From Sphingomonas ginsenosidimutans (GTDB lineage: Bacteria; Pseudomonadota; Alphaproteobacteria; Sphingomonadales; Sphingomonadaceae), in NCBI RefSeq assembly GCF_002374835.1, contig NZ_NWVD01000003.1, forward strand, positions 403,261-467,260: a stretch of 64,000 nucleotides of DNA. The letters run 5' to 3'. This document shows positions 54,038-63,499 of the stretch, in pieces (the first letter of the stretch is position 1; each line of letters begins with the position of its first letter). Under the pieces are notes generated by a model. That model ran no database searches and had not been told where the DNA came from. It worked only from the letters and a program-made list of their open reading frames with translations. The translations under genes were made by a program, and so were the position numbers.

Positions 54038-54083
54038 CGGGCGGCGCGCGCTCGCTTGCCGGTGTTGTCCTGCGTTGCCCTGG

Positions 54084-54103
54084 GTTCCGGCCTTCGCCGG
54101 AAC
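54084..54103. repeat. REP-like hairpin in the terminase-portal spacer
   Basis: GTTCCGGC (54084-54091) and GCCGGAAC (54096-54103) form a perfect 8-bp stem with loop CTTC. This resembles the GGAAC-type palindromic repeats common in sphingomonad spacers. Confidence 0.6.
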
Positions 54104-54210
54104 ACGATTGGTGTTTGTGGCTGATGGCCGCGCGCCGTGCGGTACTGTTGTGCACGCCGGAGCCCGGGGTGGCGTGAGCCAACGAACGTCGTTCTGTCTG
54201 ACCCGCTGTT

Positions 54211-54232
54211 CCGGCGTTCGCGGGAACGCCGG
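54211..54232. repeat. Second hairpin in the terminase-portal spacer
   Basis: CCGGCGTTC (54211-54219) and GAACGCCGG (54224-54232) form a perfect 9-bp stem with loop GCGG. The two hairpins share the GTTC/GAAC wording, so both may belong to one inserted repeat unit. The remaining bases of 54038-54288 hold no convincing gene. Confidence 0.6.
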
Positions 54233-54288
54233 TGGAGTTGCCGGTCCGCGTGATGCGCGGGCGGCTTTATCATCATGGAGAGTGGCCG

Positions 54289-55368
54289 ATGGCTTGGTTC
54301 GGGTGGAAATCCGGGCGCGATGGCGCGCGTCCGGCGTTGGCGCGTGCGGCGGGGGTCGCGGCGCCGATCGGGGTGTGGCCGCAAGGGTATGAGGCGCAGG
54401 TGCGCGCCGGTTACTGCGCCAATGCGGTGGCGCAGCGCGCGGTGCGGCTGGTCGCCGAGGCGGTCGGCGGCGCGCCGCTGGACGCGAGCGACCCGGCGCT
54501 GGGCGCGCTGGCCGGGGCGCCGGGGCTGCTGGAGGCGGTAGCGGCGCAAACGCTGCTGCACGGCAATGCCTTCATCCAGATCCTGCGCGATGCGGGCGGC
54601 GCGGTGGCGGCGCTGTTCCCGCTGCGCCCCGAACGGGTGACGGTGGAGCTGGGCGCGGACGGGTGGCCGGCGGCGTATCTGTACCGCGTGGGCGTCCGCG
54701 CGACGCGGTTCGACCCGGCGGCGGTGATCCATGTCCGCCGCTTCAACCCGGTCGACGATCATTACGGGCTGGGGTGCTTGGGCGCGGCATCGGGGGCGAT
54801 CGCGATCCACAATGCCGCATCGTCGTGGAGCAAGGCGTTGCTGGACAATGCCGCGCGCCCGTCCGGTGCGCTGGTCTATGACGCGGGCGACGGATCGGTG
54901 CTGTCGCCCGACCAGTTCCGTCGCCTGCGCGAGGAGATGGAGCAAGGCTTCGCCGGCGCGGCCAATGCCGGGCGCCCGATGCTGCTGGAAGGCGGGCTGA
55001 AATGGCAGGCGATGAGCCTGACCCCCGCCGACATGGATTTCGCCGGCACCAAGGCGGCGGCGGCGCGCGAGATCGCGCTGGCGTTCGGGGTGCCGCCGAT
55101 GCTGCTGGGTCTGCCCGGCGACAGCACCCACGCCAATTACCGCGAGGCCAATCGCGCCTTGTGGCGGCTGACCGTGCTGCCGCTGGCGGGCGCGATCCTG
55201 ACCGGGGTGCGCGACGGGCTGGCGCCGTGGTTCGCCGATGCCACGCTGGAGGTCGACCTGGATCGTGTGCCCGCGCTGGTCGAGGATCGCGAGCGATTGT
55301 GGCGGATGGTCGCCGCGGCCGATTTCCTGTCGCGCGACGAAAAGCGCCAGATGGTGGACTGGTCATGA
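54289..55368 (+). CDS. GTA portal protein, HK97 family (g3)
   Basis: The 359-residue portal has the family core NAVAQRAVRLVAEAVGG, LLHGNAFIQILRD, IHVRRFNPVDDHYGLG, SWSKALLDNAARPSGALVY and IALAFGVPPMLLGLPGDSTHANYREANRALWRLTVLPL. It forms the dodecameric ring through which DNA enters the head. The ATG at 54289 follows GGAGAG at a good distance. Stop and next ATG overlap (ATGA). Confidence 0.94.
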   Translation: MAWFGWKSGRDGARPALARAAGVAAPIGVWPQGYEAQVRAGYCANAVAQRAVRLVAEAVGGAPLDASDPALGALAGAPGLLEAVAAQTLLHGNAFIQILRDAGGAVAALFPLRPERVTVELGADGWPAAYLYRVGVRATRFDPAAVIHVRRFNPVDDHYGLGCLGAASGAIAIHNAASSWSKALLDNAARPSGALVYDAGDGSVLSPDQFRRLREEMEQGFAGAANAGRPMLLEGGLKWQAMSLTPADMDFAGTKAAAAREIALAFGVPPMLLGLPGDSTHANYREANRALWRLTVLPLAGAILTGVRDGLAPWFADATLEVDLDRVPALVEDRERLWRMVAAADFLSRDEKRQMVDWS

Positions 55369-55682
55369 GCGCGCGCGGGAACGGGGCGGTGCTGGCGCAG
55401 CTGCTGGCGCAGGAACAGGCGCGCGGCGGCGACATGGCGGTGCTGCGCGCGATCGCGGAGGAAGCCGGCGAGCTGGGCGCGACGCGCGCGCTGACGCGGC
55501 TGGGGCTGGCCGACGAGGGTGCGGCGGGCGACGTCGCCGAGCTGCGCGAGCTGTTGAAGGCGTGGCGCACGGCGAAATCATCGGCATGGCGCGCCAGCGT
55601 CGCCTGGGTGGTGCGGATGGTGTGGGCGCTGCTGCTGGTCGGGCTGGCGGTCAAGCTGGGGTTCGGCGAGTGGGTCAAGTGA
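55365..55682 (+). CDS. Small GTA membrane-type protein (g3.5 position, DUF6127-like)
   Basis: The 105-residue protein is helical and Ala/Glu-rich (VLAQLLAQEQARGGDMAVLRAIAEEAGELGATRAL), with one C-terminal membrane helix (VVRMVWALLLVGLAVKLGF). It sits between portal and protease, the place of g3.5 in Rhodobacter GTA. I believe this is the DUF6127-type protein seen in sphingomonad clusters, but from memory. ATGA overlap with the portal; TGATG overlap with the protease gene. Confidence 0.7.
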   Translation: MSARGNGAVLAQLLAQEQARGGDMAVLRAIAEEAGELGATRALTRLGLADEGAAGDVAELRELLKAWRTAKSSAWRASVAWVVRMVWALLLVGLAVKLGFGEWVK

Positions 55683-56050
55683 TGCGGATCGCGGGCTATG
55701 CCGCGGTCTACGACCGGGTCGACCGCGCGGGCGACGTGTTCCGCGCGGGCGCCTTCGCCGGGGCGGGGACGGTGCCGCTGCTGCTCCAGCATCGCGGGGC
55801 GCCGGTGGGTGCGGTGCTGGAAATGCACGAGGATGCGCGCGGCCTGCGCATCGCGGCGCGGATCGACGATCCGGGCGTGGCGCGCGCGGTGCGCAGCGGC
55901 GCGTTGCCGGCGCTGTCGGTCGGCTATCGCGCGCGGCGCGTGACGCAAGGCGCGTGGCGCGAGATCCGCGCCGCCGATCTGGCCGAGATCAGCCTGGTGG
56001 CGGTGCCGATGCAGCCCGCCGCGCGGATCGCGGCGATCAGCGAGGATTGA
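55682..56050 (+). CDS. GTA prohead protease, HK97 family (g4)
   Basis: The 122-residue protease is compact but has the core: GYAAVYDRVDRAGDVFRAGAF, VPLLLQHRGAPVG with catalytic His37, PALSVGYRARR with Ser79 and DLAEISLVAVPMQPAARI. It would process the head proteins during maturation. ATG 55682 shares its A with the previous stop. Confidence 0.88.
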   Translation: MRIAGYAAVYDRVDRAGDVFRAGAFAGAGTVPLLLQHRGAPVGAVLEMHEDARGLRIAARIDDPGVARAVRSGALPALSVGYRARRVTQGAWREIRAADLAEISLVAVPMQPAARIAAISED

Positions 56051-56115
56051 ATCCGGCGGCGCCGCGGCGCTGCCGACTGCTGCCCGGCTAGCGGGCATTT
56101 CCGAAGGAGAAGGTG

Positions 56116-57120
56116 ATGAACGATACGGTGGAAGCACGCCCGGTGCTGGAGGGCGCGCGCGCCATGGGCAATGCCGCGTTCGACGGCTTCGTCCGCACCG
56201 GCGCGACGATCGAGATGAAGGCGTTCACCGGCACGACCGGCGACCAGGGCGGCTTTGCCATCCCGCGCGAGATCGACCAGCAGATCGACGCGGTGTTGAA
56301 GTCGATCAGCCCGATCCGCGCCATCGCCAATGTGGTGCCGGTGGGATCGGCGGGATACCGCAAGCTGGTGACGACCGGCGGGACGCCGTCGGGCTGGGCC
56401 GCGGAAACCGATGCGCGGCCGGGCACCGCGACCCCGGTGTTCCAGGAGATCGCCCCGCCGATGGGCGAGCTGTACGCCAATCCGTCGGCCAGCCAGGCGA
56501 TGCTGGACGACGCGCTGTTCGACGTCGAGGCATGGCTGGCGGGCGAGATCGCGGCCGAGTTCGCGCGCGCCGAGGGCGCGGCGTTCGTCAACGGCAGCGG
56601 GACCAACCGGCCGAAGGGGTTCCTGCAGGCGGCGACGTCCACGGCGGGGGATGCGGCGCGGGCGTTCGGGACGCTCCAGTACCTGCCCAGCGGCGCGGCT
56701 GGCGATTTCGCCACCAACGGCGCCGACCGGCTGATCGACCTGGTCCAGAGCCTGCGTGCGCCATACCGGCAGGGCGCGGCGTTCGTGATGAACGCCACGA
56801 CCGCGGCGCGCATCCGCAAGTTTAAGACCGCCGACGGCCAGTTCCTGTGGCAGCCCAGCCTGACCAGCGGACAGCCCGCGACGCTGCTGGGCTATCCGGT
56901 GGTGGAGGCCGAGGACATGCCCGACATCGCCGCCAATAGCCTGTCGATCGCGTTCGGCAATTTCCGCATCGGCTACCTGATCGCGGAGCGCGCCGAGACC
57001 AACATCCTGCGCGATCCGTACACGAACAAGCCGTTCGTCACCTTCTACGCCACCAAGCGCGTCGGCGGGTGCGTGTCGAACAGCGAGGCGATCAAGCTGA
57101 TGAAGTTCGCCGCCGCCTGA
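56116..57120 (+). CDS. GTA major capsid protein, HK97 fold (g5)
   Basis: The 334-residue capsid has the fold's order: EIDQQIDAVLKSISPIRAIANVVPVG, GGTPSGWAAETDARPGTATP, APPMGELYANPSASQAMLDDALFDVEAWLAGEIAAEF, NGSGTNRPKGFL and VMNATTAARIRKFK. The C-terminal part has YLIAERAETNILRDPYTNKPFVTFYATKRVGG. Only about 35 residues precede the mature fold, so the usual scaffolding delta domain is absent or tiny; an in-frame TAG at 56089 shows no longer start exists. AAGGAGAAGG precedes the ATG. Confidence 0.93.
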   Translation: MNDTVEARPVLEGARAMGNAAFDGFVRTGATIEMKAFTGTTGDQGGFAIPREIDQQIDAVLKSISPIRAIANVVPVGSAGYRKLVTTGGTPSGWAAETDARPGTATPVFQEIAPPMGELYANPSASQAMLDDALFDVEAWLAGEIAAEFARAEGAAFVNGSGTNRPKGFLQAATSTAGDAARAFGTLQYLPSGAAGDFATNGADRLIDLVQSLRAPYRQGAAFVMNATTAARIRKFKTADGQFLWQPSLTSGQPATLLGYPVVEAEDMPDIAANSLSIAFGNFRIGYLIAERAETNILRDPYTNKPFVTFYATKRVGGCVSNSEAIKLMKFAAA

Positions 57121-57129
57121 ACCCGCCGG

Positions 57130-57153
57130 CGGGGCCGGCATGCGCCGGCCCCG
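57130..57153 (+). terminator. Hairpin directly after the capsid gene
   Basis: CGGGGCCGGC (57130-57139) and GCCGGCCCCG (57144-57153) form a perfect 10-bp stem with loop ATGC, ten bases after the capsid stop. Without a T-tract it may act as an attenuator or mRNA-protecting structure, raising capsid over downstream gene expression. Confidence 0.5.
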
Positions 57154-57184
57154 CGGCATCCATGCAACAGCGAGGGGGATGGGG

Positions 57185-57700
57185 ATGGCCATCATCACGG
57201 GCGGGCCGGGCGCGGTGACGCTGGGGCCCGCCGATCGCGCCGCCTCGGTGGCGGCGGTGAAGGCGGAGCTGCGCGCCGGGCTGGCGGAGGACGATGCGCT
57301 GATCGCGGCGCTGGCGGACAGCGCGATCGGGCTGGCCGAGCAGGTCACCGGGCAGGTGCTGATCGCACGCGAGGTCGCGGCCGACATGCCAGCGGGCGCG
57401 GCGTGGCAGATGCTGCCCGCGATGCCGGTGCGTGCGATCCAGGCAGCGCCGGACATGACGATCGATATCGACGGCGAGGGGCGCGGCTGGGTGCGGATGG
57501 CGGCGGAGGGGCGCGTCGTCTTCACCGCGGGGATCGCCGCCGACTGGGGCGGGCTGCCCGCCGGATTGCGACAGGGGGTGGCGATGCTGGCGGCGCATCT
57601 GTTCGCCGATCGCGGCGCGACCACCCCGGTCCCCGCGGCGGTGACCGCGCTGTGGCGGCCGTTCCGGGTCATGTCGCTGACGCCGGGGTTGCGCGCATGA
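57185..57700 (+). CDS. GTA head-tail connector (g6)
   Basis: The 171-residue protein begins MAIITGGPGAVTL and has the gp6-type helical pattern (SVAAVKAELRAGLAEDDALIAALADSAIGLAEQVTGQVLI) and a C-terminal GLRQGVAMLAAHLFADRG...AVTALWRPFRVMSL. It would form a ring under the portal. ATG 57185 has GAGGGGG upstream; the stop overlaps the next ATG. Confidence 0.85.
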   Translation: MAIITGGPGAVTLGPADRAASVAAVKAELRAGLAEDDALIAALADSAIGLAEQVTGQVLIAREVAADMPAGAAWQMLPAMPVRAIQAAPDMTIDIDGEGRGWVRMAAEGRVVFTAGIAADWGGLPAGLRQGVAMLAAHLFADRGATTPVPAAVTALWRPFRVMSLTPGLRA

Positions 57701-57873
57701 CGCCCGCGGTGGAGCGGCGCGTCGCGGCGGCGCGGGCGCAGGTCGCGGCGCGGGTGCGCGACCTGCTGCCGGATGCGCGGGTGGAGGATGGCGCGGGGGG
57801 CGTGACCGTCAGCGCGCGCGGGCTGGTGCGGCGGTGGGTCGACGACCCGCGGCTGTCGTGGTGGCGATCATGA
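57697..57873 (+). CDS. Small GTA head-tail protein (g7 position)
   Basis: The 58-residue protein (MTPAVERRVAAARAQVAARVRDLLPDARVE..., ending RLSWWRS) lies between the connector and tail-terminator genes with ATGA joins on both sides. Its size is half that of the Rhodobacter g7 adaptor. I assign it by position only. Confidence 0.7.
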   Translation: MTPAVERRVAAARAQVAARVRDLLPDARVEDGAGGVTVSARGLVRRWVDDPRLSWWRS

Positions 57874-58259
57874 GCGCGGCGGTGGCCTTGCGCGCCGCGG
57901 TGCTGGCGCAGCTGCGCGCGATCGCGGGGGTGCAGCGCGTGGCGGACGGTGCGGGCGCGAAGGCGGCGATGCCGCACGTCACGCTTCGCGACATCGCCGC
58001 CACCGACTGGGGCACCAAGGACCGCGCCGGGCGCGAGGCGCGCGTCGGCGTGACGGTGCGCGACGATCACCAGCTGCCGGCGCGGATCGAGGGGATCGCG
58101 GGCGCGGTGGAGGCGGCGTTGCTGGCGCTGCCGCGCGACCTGCCGGGATGGCGGATCGTGACGGTCGTGCCGGTGCGCTGCGCGGTGCTGGGTGACGGGA
58201 CGGCACGCTGGGCGGCGATGGTCGACGTGCGCGTGCGGATGCTGGAACAGGAGGACTGA
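57870..58259 (+). CDS. GTA tail terminator, DUF3168 (g8)
   Basis: The 129-residue protein shows the DUF3168 layout (ALRAAVLAQLRAIAGVQRVADGAG, PHVTLRDIAATDWGTKDRAGREARVGVTV, VRVRMLEQED). It would cap the growing tail tube at the head junction. Start 57870 (ATGA overlap) is used rather than the upstream GTG. Confidence 0.85.
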   Translation: MSAAVALRAAVLAQLRAIAGVQRVADGAGAKAAMPHVTLRDIAATDWGTKDRAGREARVGVTVRDDHQLPARIEGIAGAVEAALLALPRDLPGWRIVTVVPVRCAVLGDGTARWAAMVDVRVRMLEQED

Positions 58260-58261
58260 AC

Positions 58262-58669
58262 ATGGCGGCGGAAAAGGGCAGCGCGTTCCTGTTGAAGGTG
58301 GGCGATGGCGGCAATCCGGTGGTGTACCGGACGGTGGCGGGGCTGCGCACGACGCAGCTGTCGATCAACGGCGAGGCGGTCGCGATCACCAGCAAGGATT
58401 CGGGCGGGTGGCGCGAGCTGCTGTCGGGCGCCGGGGTCCGTTCGGTCAGCGTATCGGCGGCGGGCGTGTTCACCGGATCGGCGGCGGAAACGCGCGTGAA
58501 GGCGAGCGCACTGGCCGGCACGCTCGACGAGTATCGCCTGACGTTCGAAAGCGGCGAGGCGATGACCGGGCGGTTCCTGGTCACGCGGCTGGACTATGCC
58601 GGGGATTACAACGGCGAGCGCAGCTACACGATCGCGCTGGAGAGCAGCGGCGCGGTGGCCAGCGCATGA
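58262..58669 (+). CDS. GTA major tail protein (g9, TP901-1 type)
   Basis: The 135-residue tube protein begins MAAEKGSAFLLKVGDGG and has the typical VYRTVAGLRTTQLSINGEAVAITSKDSGGWRELLSGAGVRSVSVSAAGVF block with SYTIALESSG near the end. It polymerises into the tail tube. Two bases separate it from the previous stop. Confidence 0.9.
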   Translation: MAAEKGSAFLLKVGDGGNPVVYRTVAGLRTTQLSINGEAVAITSKDSGGWRELLSGAGVRSVSVSAAGVFTGSAAETRVKASALAGTLDEYRLTFESGEAMTGRFLVTRLDYAGDYNGERSYTIALESSGAVASA

Positions 58670-58980
58670 GCGCGCCCGCGAACCCGGCGCGCGGCGAGGC
58701 CGCCATCCGCGTCGCGGGCCAGCCGGTGGTGCTGCGCCCCACCTTCGCCGCGCTGGTGGCGGCGGAGGAGGAACTGGGCCCGTTGTTCGCGCTGGTCGAG
58801 CGCGCGGCGCGCGGCGACCTGAAGCTGGCGGAGCTGGTCGCGCTGTTCTGGCATTGCCGGCACGACGCGCCGCCCGCGCTGACCCGCGAGACATTGGGCG
58901 AGGCGGTGGTGGCGGGCGGGATCGCGGGGGCGACCCCGGCGCTGAAGCTGCTGCTGCGGCAGGTGCTGGCGGGGCAGTGA
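58666..58980 (+). CDS. GTA gp10 family protein
   Basis: The 104-residue protein has the GTA_gp10 pattern (RVAGQPVVLRPTFAALVAAEEELGPLFALVERAARGDLKLAELVALFWHC...). It is an accessory of tail assembly in the GTA family. ATGA overlap with g9; its TGA is overlapped by a GTG of the next gene. Confidence 0.83.
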   Translation: MSAPANPARGEAAIRVAGQPVVLRPTFAALVAAEEELGPLFALVERAARGDLKLAELVALFWHCRHDAPPALTRETLGEAVVAGGIAGATPALKLLLRQVLAGQ

Positions 58981-59181
58981 GCGGCATGACGGCGCCGCGC
59001 TTCGCCACCGCGGCGGTGCGGCTGGCGGGCCTGGCGGGGCTCGCGTTCGGATGGCGGCCGGACGATTTCTGGCGCGCGACACCCGCCGAACTGGCCGCGC
59101 TGGCCCGGGCCGCCGCGCCCGACATGGCGATGCCGCCGCCCGACGCGGCGCTGATCGCCCGATTGCAGGAGGCATTCCCCG

Positions 59182-59189
<8 letters not shown>
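58977..59189 (+). CDS. Tail assembly chaperone (g10.1)
   Basis: The 70-residue protein (VSGMTAPRF..., LAGLAFGWRPDDFWRATPAELAALA) matches the small phage tail-assembly chaperone of GTAs, in which the WRPDDFW motif is conserved. GTG 58977 gives a GTGA overlap with gp10; ATG 58986 is the alternative. It overlaps the start of the tape-measure gene by eight bases. Confidence 0.8.
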
Positions 59190-59756
<567 letters not shown>

Positions 59757-59757
<1 letters not shown>

Positions 59758-62030
59758 TGGGGCATTGGCTGGCAGCGCAGCGGGCCGAGCAGGCCACCGG
59801 GTTCATCCAGCGGTTCGACCCCGCGTTCTGGACGGTCAACTTTCCGCGCCCGATGATGGCGGCGGTGACGACGCCGGCACCCGATACGGTGCGGGTCGAT
59901 GCGGTCTTCTATCGCCGCGACGACCTGGCGGGGCTGATCTGGGAAAGCGCCGACCGGCACGACCACCCGCTGCTGTGCTATGAGGAAGCGCGCGATTACC
60001 GCGCGTGCCGGCTGTCGTTCCGCTGGCGATCGGCCGGGGTAGTGGCGCTGGATGCGGTCAACGGCCCGGTCCTGACGATCGAGGGGCGCGATGCCGCGGG
60101 GCAGGCGCGCGCCTGGTACGTGCGGCTGTGGAACTATGCGCAGGGCACGCCGACCGATGCGCGGGTGACGCTGGACTTCGCCGCGCTGGACGGCGGCTTC
60201 GCGTTGCCGGGCGAGGCGGACCCGGTGTGGGCGGGCGACGTCGACCGGATGTTCGTGTCGCTGGTCGCGCCAGGCTATGACGAGCAGGGCGGCGGCGCGC
60301 TGCCGATGCCGGTCGAGGGCTGGGCCAAACTGAGCGCGATCGCCTGCACCGGATCGGGCGCAGTGCTGGCGATCGGCGACGTGGTGGTCCCCGAACACGA
60401 CCTGCGCATCGCGAGCGGATATGACGACAGCTATCACCTGACCCCGCAGCGCCTGCTGCGCAACGCGCTGCACCTGGGGTATCGCGGGGCGATCGTCCAT
60501 TATGTGGGGATGAGCCATTATTTCCGGCTGACCGCCGGGGGTGGGGCGGTGACGCTGGCGGGCGGGGCGCTCAACGCGGCGTGCGCGGCGTGGCATGGCG
60601 ATTTCGCGCGGCGCGCAGGCGTTCTGGGATACGATCTGATCTGGTCGCTGTCCTACGAATTGTTCGACGCGCATTGCCCGGCGGCGTGGAAGCAGCGCGC
60701 GGCGGATGGCAGCCCGGCGCTGACCGGCTGGGTGCCGCCGTCGACGTTGCTGTCGCCGACCTGCGACCCGGCGATGGCCTATCTGCGCGCGGTGGCGGCG
60801 GCGTTCCTGGCGATCGGTGCGGCCGCGGGCCTGGCGCCGCATTTCCAGGTGGGCGAGCCGTGGTGGTGGGTGACCCCCGGCGCCGCCGCGCGACCGTGCC
60901 TGTACGATGCCAGCGCGGTGGCGGCGATCGCGCCTGCGGCGATCCCCGACCTGCGCGCCGCGCTGGACGCGGCGCAGCGCGCGACGCTGGACCGGGCGGG
61001 CGCGGCGCTGGCGGCGTCCACCGCCGCGCTGGCCGCGGCGGCGCGCGCCGCGCAGCCGGGGTGCGCCACCTATCTGCTCGCCTATCTGCCGACGGTGCTG
61101 GACGCCGCCGCGCCGGAGGCGAAGCGCATGAACCTGCCGGCCGGCTGGGCCGCGCCCGCCTTCGATGTGCTGCAACTGGAAGATTACGACTGGGTCACCG
61201 CGGGCGACACCGCGTCGAGCGCGGCGGGCGCGGCGGCGGCGACCGCGCGGCTCGGCTATCCGGCGGCGGCGCAGGACTATTTCGCGGGCTTCGTGCTGCG
61301 GCCCGAGGATCGCGCGCAATGGGAGCGGATCGTGGCGGCGGCGCAGGCGGCGAAAGCCCGCGGGGTGCGCCGCGTCTATCTGTGGGCGCTGCCGCAGGTG
61401 ATGCGCGACGGGCTGACCTATTGGCAGGATGAGGAGGACGGGGTGGAGGCGTTCGACGACGTGGCGTTCCCGCTGGCGCTGGGGCGCGAGGCGGAAGTGA
61501 CGCCTACCTTTTCGACCAGCGTGACCACCAGCGGCGGCGGGCGCGAGACGCGGCAGGTCGCCTGGGGGCAGGCGCGCACCCGGTATGACGTGGGGCCGGG
61601 GGTGCGCAGCGAGGGCGATGTCGCCGCACTGCTGGCGTTTTTCCGCGCGCGGCATGGGCCGGCGCGCGGATTCCGGCTGCGCGACCCGTTCGACTGGCAC
61701 GCCGAGGGCGAGCGGATCGGGACCGGCGACGGCACGACGCGCAGCTTCGCGCTGGTGCGCCGTTACGGCGCGGCGGCGCGGCGGATCACCCGCCCGGTGA
61801 CCGGCACGGTGCGGATCGCGATCGACGGGCAGCCGACCCAGGCCTTCGCGGTGGCGGCGGCGGGCATGGTGACGCTGGACACCGCGCCGCCAGCGGGCGC
61901 GGCGGTGACCGCGACGTTCGATTTCGACGTGCCGGTGCGCTTCGCCGAGGACGAACTGACCGTATCGCGCGCGACGCATCTGGCCGGCGCGGTGCCCAGC
62001 GTGCCGTTGATCGAGGTGCGCGAGGCATGA
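59757..62030 (+). CDS. GTA gp12, DUF2460 protein with large extra N-terminal region
   Basis: The 757-residue protein ends in a DUF2460 (TIGR02217-like) domain of about 210 residues (FPLALGREAEVTPTFSTSVTTSGGGRETRQ, FRARHGPARGFRLRDPFDW, DDGTTRSFALVRRYG, VPVRFAEDELTV). In Rhodobacter GTA that domain is the whole protein. Here about 545 residues precede it: a beta-rich part (WTVNFPRPMMAAVTT) and a barrel-like part (HLGYRGAIVHYVGMSHYFRL, YDLIWSLSYELFD, GLAPHFQVGEPWWWV). These may form a tail sheath or sugar-binding unit; no catalytic pair could be placed. Confidence 0.88.
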
Positions 62031-62851
62031 GCGCGGCGGCGACGACCGGGTCGGACCGGGTGACGACGCTGGCGCTGTGCTGGCGGATCGAACGGACCGA
62101 TGGCGTCACCGTGGCGATGACCGATCACGACCGCGACCTGACCGTGGGCGGCATGCGATACCGCGCGGCGCCGGGGATGACGCCGTCCGCGATCGAGCGG
62201 GCGGAGGGCGCCGACCCCGATACGATGACCGCGCGCGGGGCGCTGGACGTCGCGGCGATCACCGCGCGCGATCTGGCGGCGGGGCGATGGGATGCGGCGC
62301 GCGTGGTGACCTTCGCGATCGACTGGGACGATCCGGTGGTGGTGCCGATCGCGCTAGGCGAGGGGCGGATCGGCGAGGTGTCGTGGCAGGACGGCGGCTT
62401 CGCGGCGGAACTGCGCGGCGCGACCGCGCGGCTGGAGCGGCCGGTGACCGAGGCGACGTCCCCGGCGTGCCGCGCCACGCTGGGCGACCGGCGCTGCCGC
62501 GTGGCGATGGCGGGGCGTCGGCGGTTCGCGCGCGTCGTCGCGGCGGCGGGGGAGGTGGTGACGCTGGACTGCGCCGAGTCGGTCGACAACGGCTGGGGCG
62601 AGGGCGTGCTGTGCTGGTTCGGGGGCGCCAACGGCGGGCTGCGCAACGCGATCGCGCGGTCGGCGGGTGCCGAGGTGACGTTGCGCATGGCGCCGCCCTT
62701 CGCGATCGAACCGGGCACGCTAGTGGAGGTGAGCGAGGGGTGCGACCGGCGCATCGCGACCTGCGCCGCGCGGTTCGGCAACGCCGCCAATTTCCGCGGC
62801 GAGCCGTATCTGCCGGGCGTCGACCTGCTCACCCGCTATCCCGGCGCATGA
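62027..62851 (+). CDS. GTA gp13, DUF2163 tail protein
   Basis: The 274-residue protein has the DUF2163/TIGR02218 layout: LALCWRIERTDGVTVAMTDHDRDLTVGG at the start, ATSPACRATLGDRRCRVAM with paired Cys, and the C-terminal GCDRRIATCAARFGNAANFRGEPYLPGVD. It is the hub/baseplate protein that binds an iron-sulfur cluster in Rhodobacter GTA; the Cys pattern here fits that. ATGA overlaps on both sides. Confidence 0.88.
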   Translation: MSAAATTGSDRVTTLALCWRIERTDGVTVAMTDHDRDLTVGGMRYRAAPGMTPSAIERAEGADPDTMTARGALDVAAITARDLAAGRWDAARVVTFAIDWDDPVVVPIALGEGRIGEVSWQDGGFAAELRGATARLERPVTEATSPACRATLGDRRCRVAMAGRRRFARVVAAAGEVVTLDCAESVDNGWGEGVLCWFGGANGGLRNAIARSAGAEVTLRMAPPFAIEPGTLVEVSEGCDRRIATCAARFGNAANFRGEPYLPGVDLLTRYPGA

Positions 62852-63246
62852 CGACCGGCGAGCGGGTCGCCGCGGCGGCGCTGGCGACGGTGGGCGCACG
62901 GTTCCGCCCGCAGGGGCGCGACCCGGCGCTGGGGCTGGACTGTGTCGGGGTGGTGGCAGTGGCGGTCGCGGCGGTGCGCCCGGACGTGCGGTTGCCGCGC
63001 GACTATGCGCTGCGCGCCGCCGTCCTGCCGGCGGGCGCGATCCCGGCGGGGGCGGTGCCGTGCGCGGGCGAGGCGGCGGGCGACGTGCTGCTGCTGCGCG
63101 TCGCGGCGACGCAGCTGCATCTGGCGATCCGCACCGAGGACGGGATCGTTCACGCGGATGCGGGCGCGGGGCGGGTGGTGGCGCGGCCGGGGGTGCCGCC
63201 ATGGCCGGTGGTCGCGGCGTGGCGACTGGGTGAGAGGGAGGGATGA
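62848..63246 (+). CDS. GTA gp14, NlpC/P60-like peptidase
   Basis: The 132-residue protein has the catalytic Cys32 in LGLDCVGVV and His91 in TQLHLAIRTEDGIVHADAG, the NlpC/P60 dyad. It would cut peptidoglycan stems during DNA entry. ATGA overlap with gp13; gp15 starts one base after its stop. Confidence 0.88.
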   Translation: MTTGERVAAAALATVGARFRPQGRDPALGLDCVGVVAVAVAAVRPDVRLPRDYALRAAVLPAGAIPAGAVPCAGEAAGDVLLLRVAATQLHLAIRTEDGIVHADAGAGRVVARPGVPPWPVVAAWRLGEREG

Positions 63247-63247
63247 G

Positions 63248-63499
63248 ATGGCGACGCTGGTACTGACGGCGGTAGGCGGCGCGATCGGCGGGCCGGCGGG
63301 GGCGGCGATCGGTGGATTGCTGGGACAGCGGGTCGACCGGGCGGTGCTCGCGCCGCGCGGGCGGCAGGGGCCGCGGCTGACCGACCTGAAGGTGCAGACC
63401 TCCTCCTACGGCACCGCCATCCCCAGGGTGTTCGGGACGATGCGCGTCGCGGGATGCGTGATCTGGTCGACCGACCTGATCGAGACGCGGCAGGTGTAA
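63248..63499 (+). pseudogene. Truncated GTA gp15 (baseplate/host-contact protein), N-terminal fragment
   Basis: The 83-residue frame has the start of gp15 (MATLVLTAVGGAIGGPAGAAIGGLLGQRVDRAVLAPRG, LKVQTSSYGTAIPRVFGTMRVAGCVIWSTDLIETRQV) and then a TAA. Full gp15 proteins run to several hundred or more than a thousand residues. The frame breaks at 63495-63497, where TGT and four tandem repeats begin, so an insertion has probably cut it. If the lost part lies past the element, the gene is disrupted; if it is gone, the GTA cannot make a baseplate. Confidence 0.8.

Noticed and set aside
53971..54288. A small coding gene in the terminase-portal spacer
   Set aside because: Frames there extend from the terminase end or cross both hairpins and give no family pattern; non-coding repeat is the better reading.
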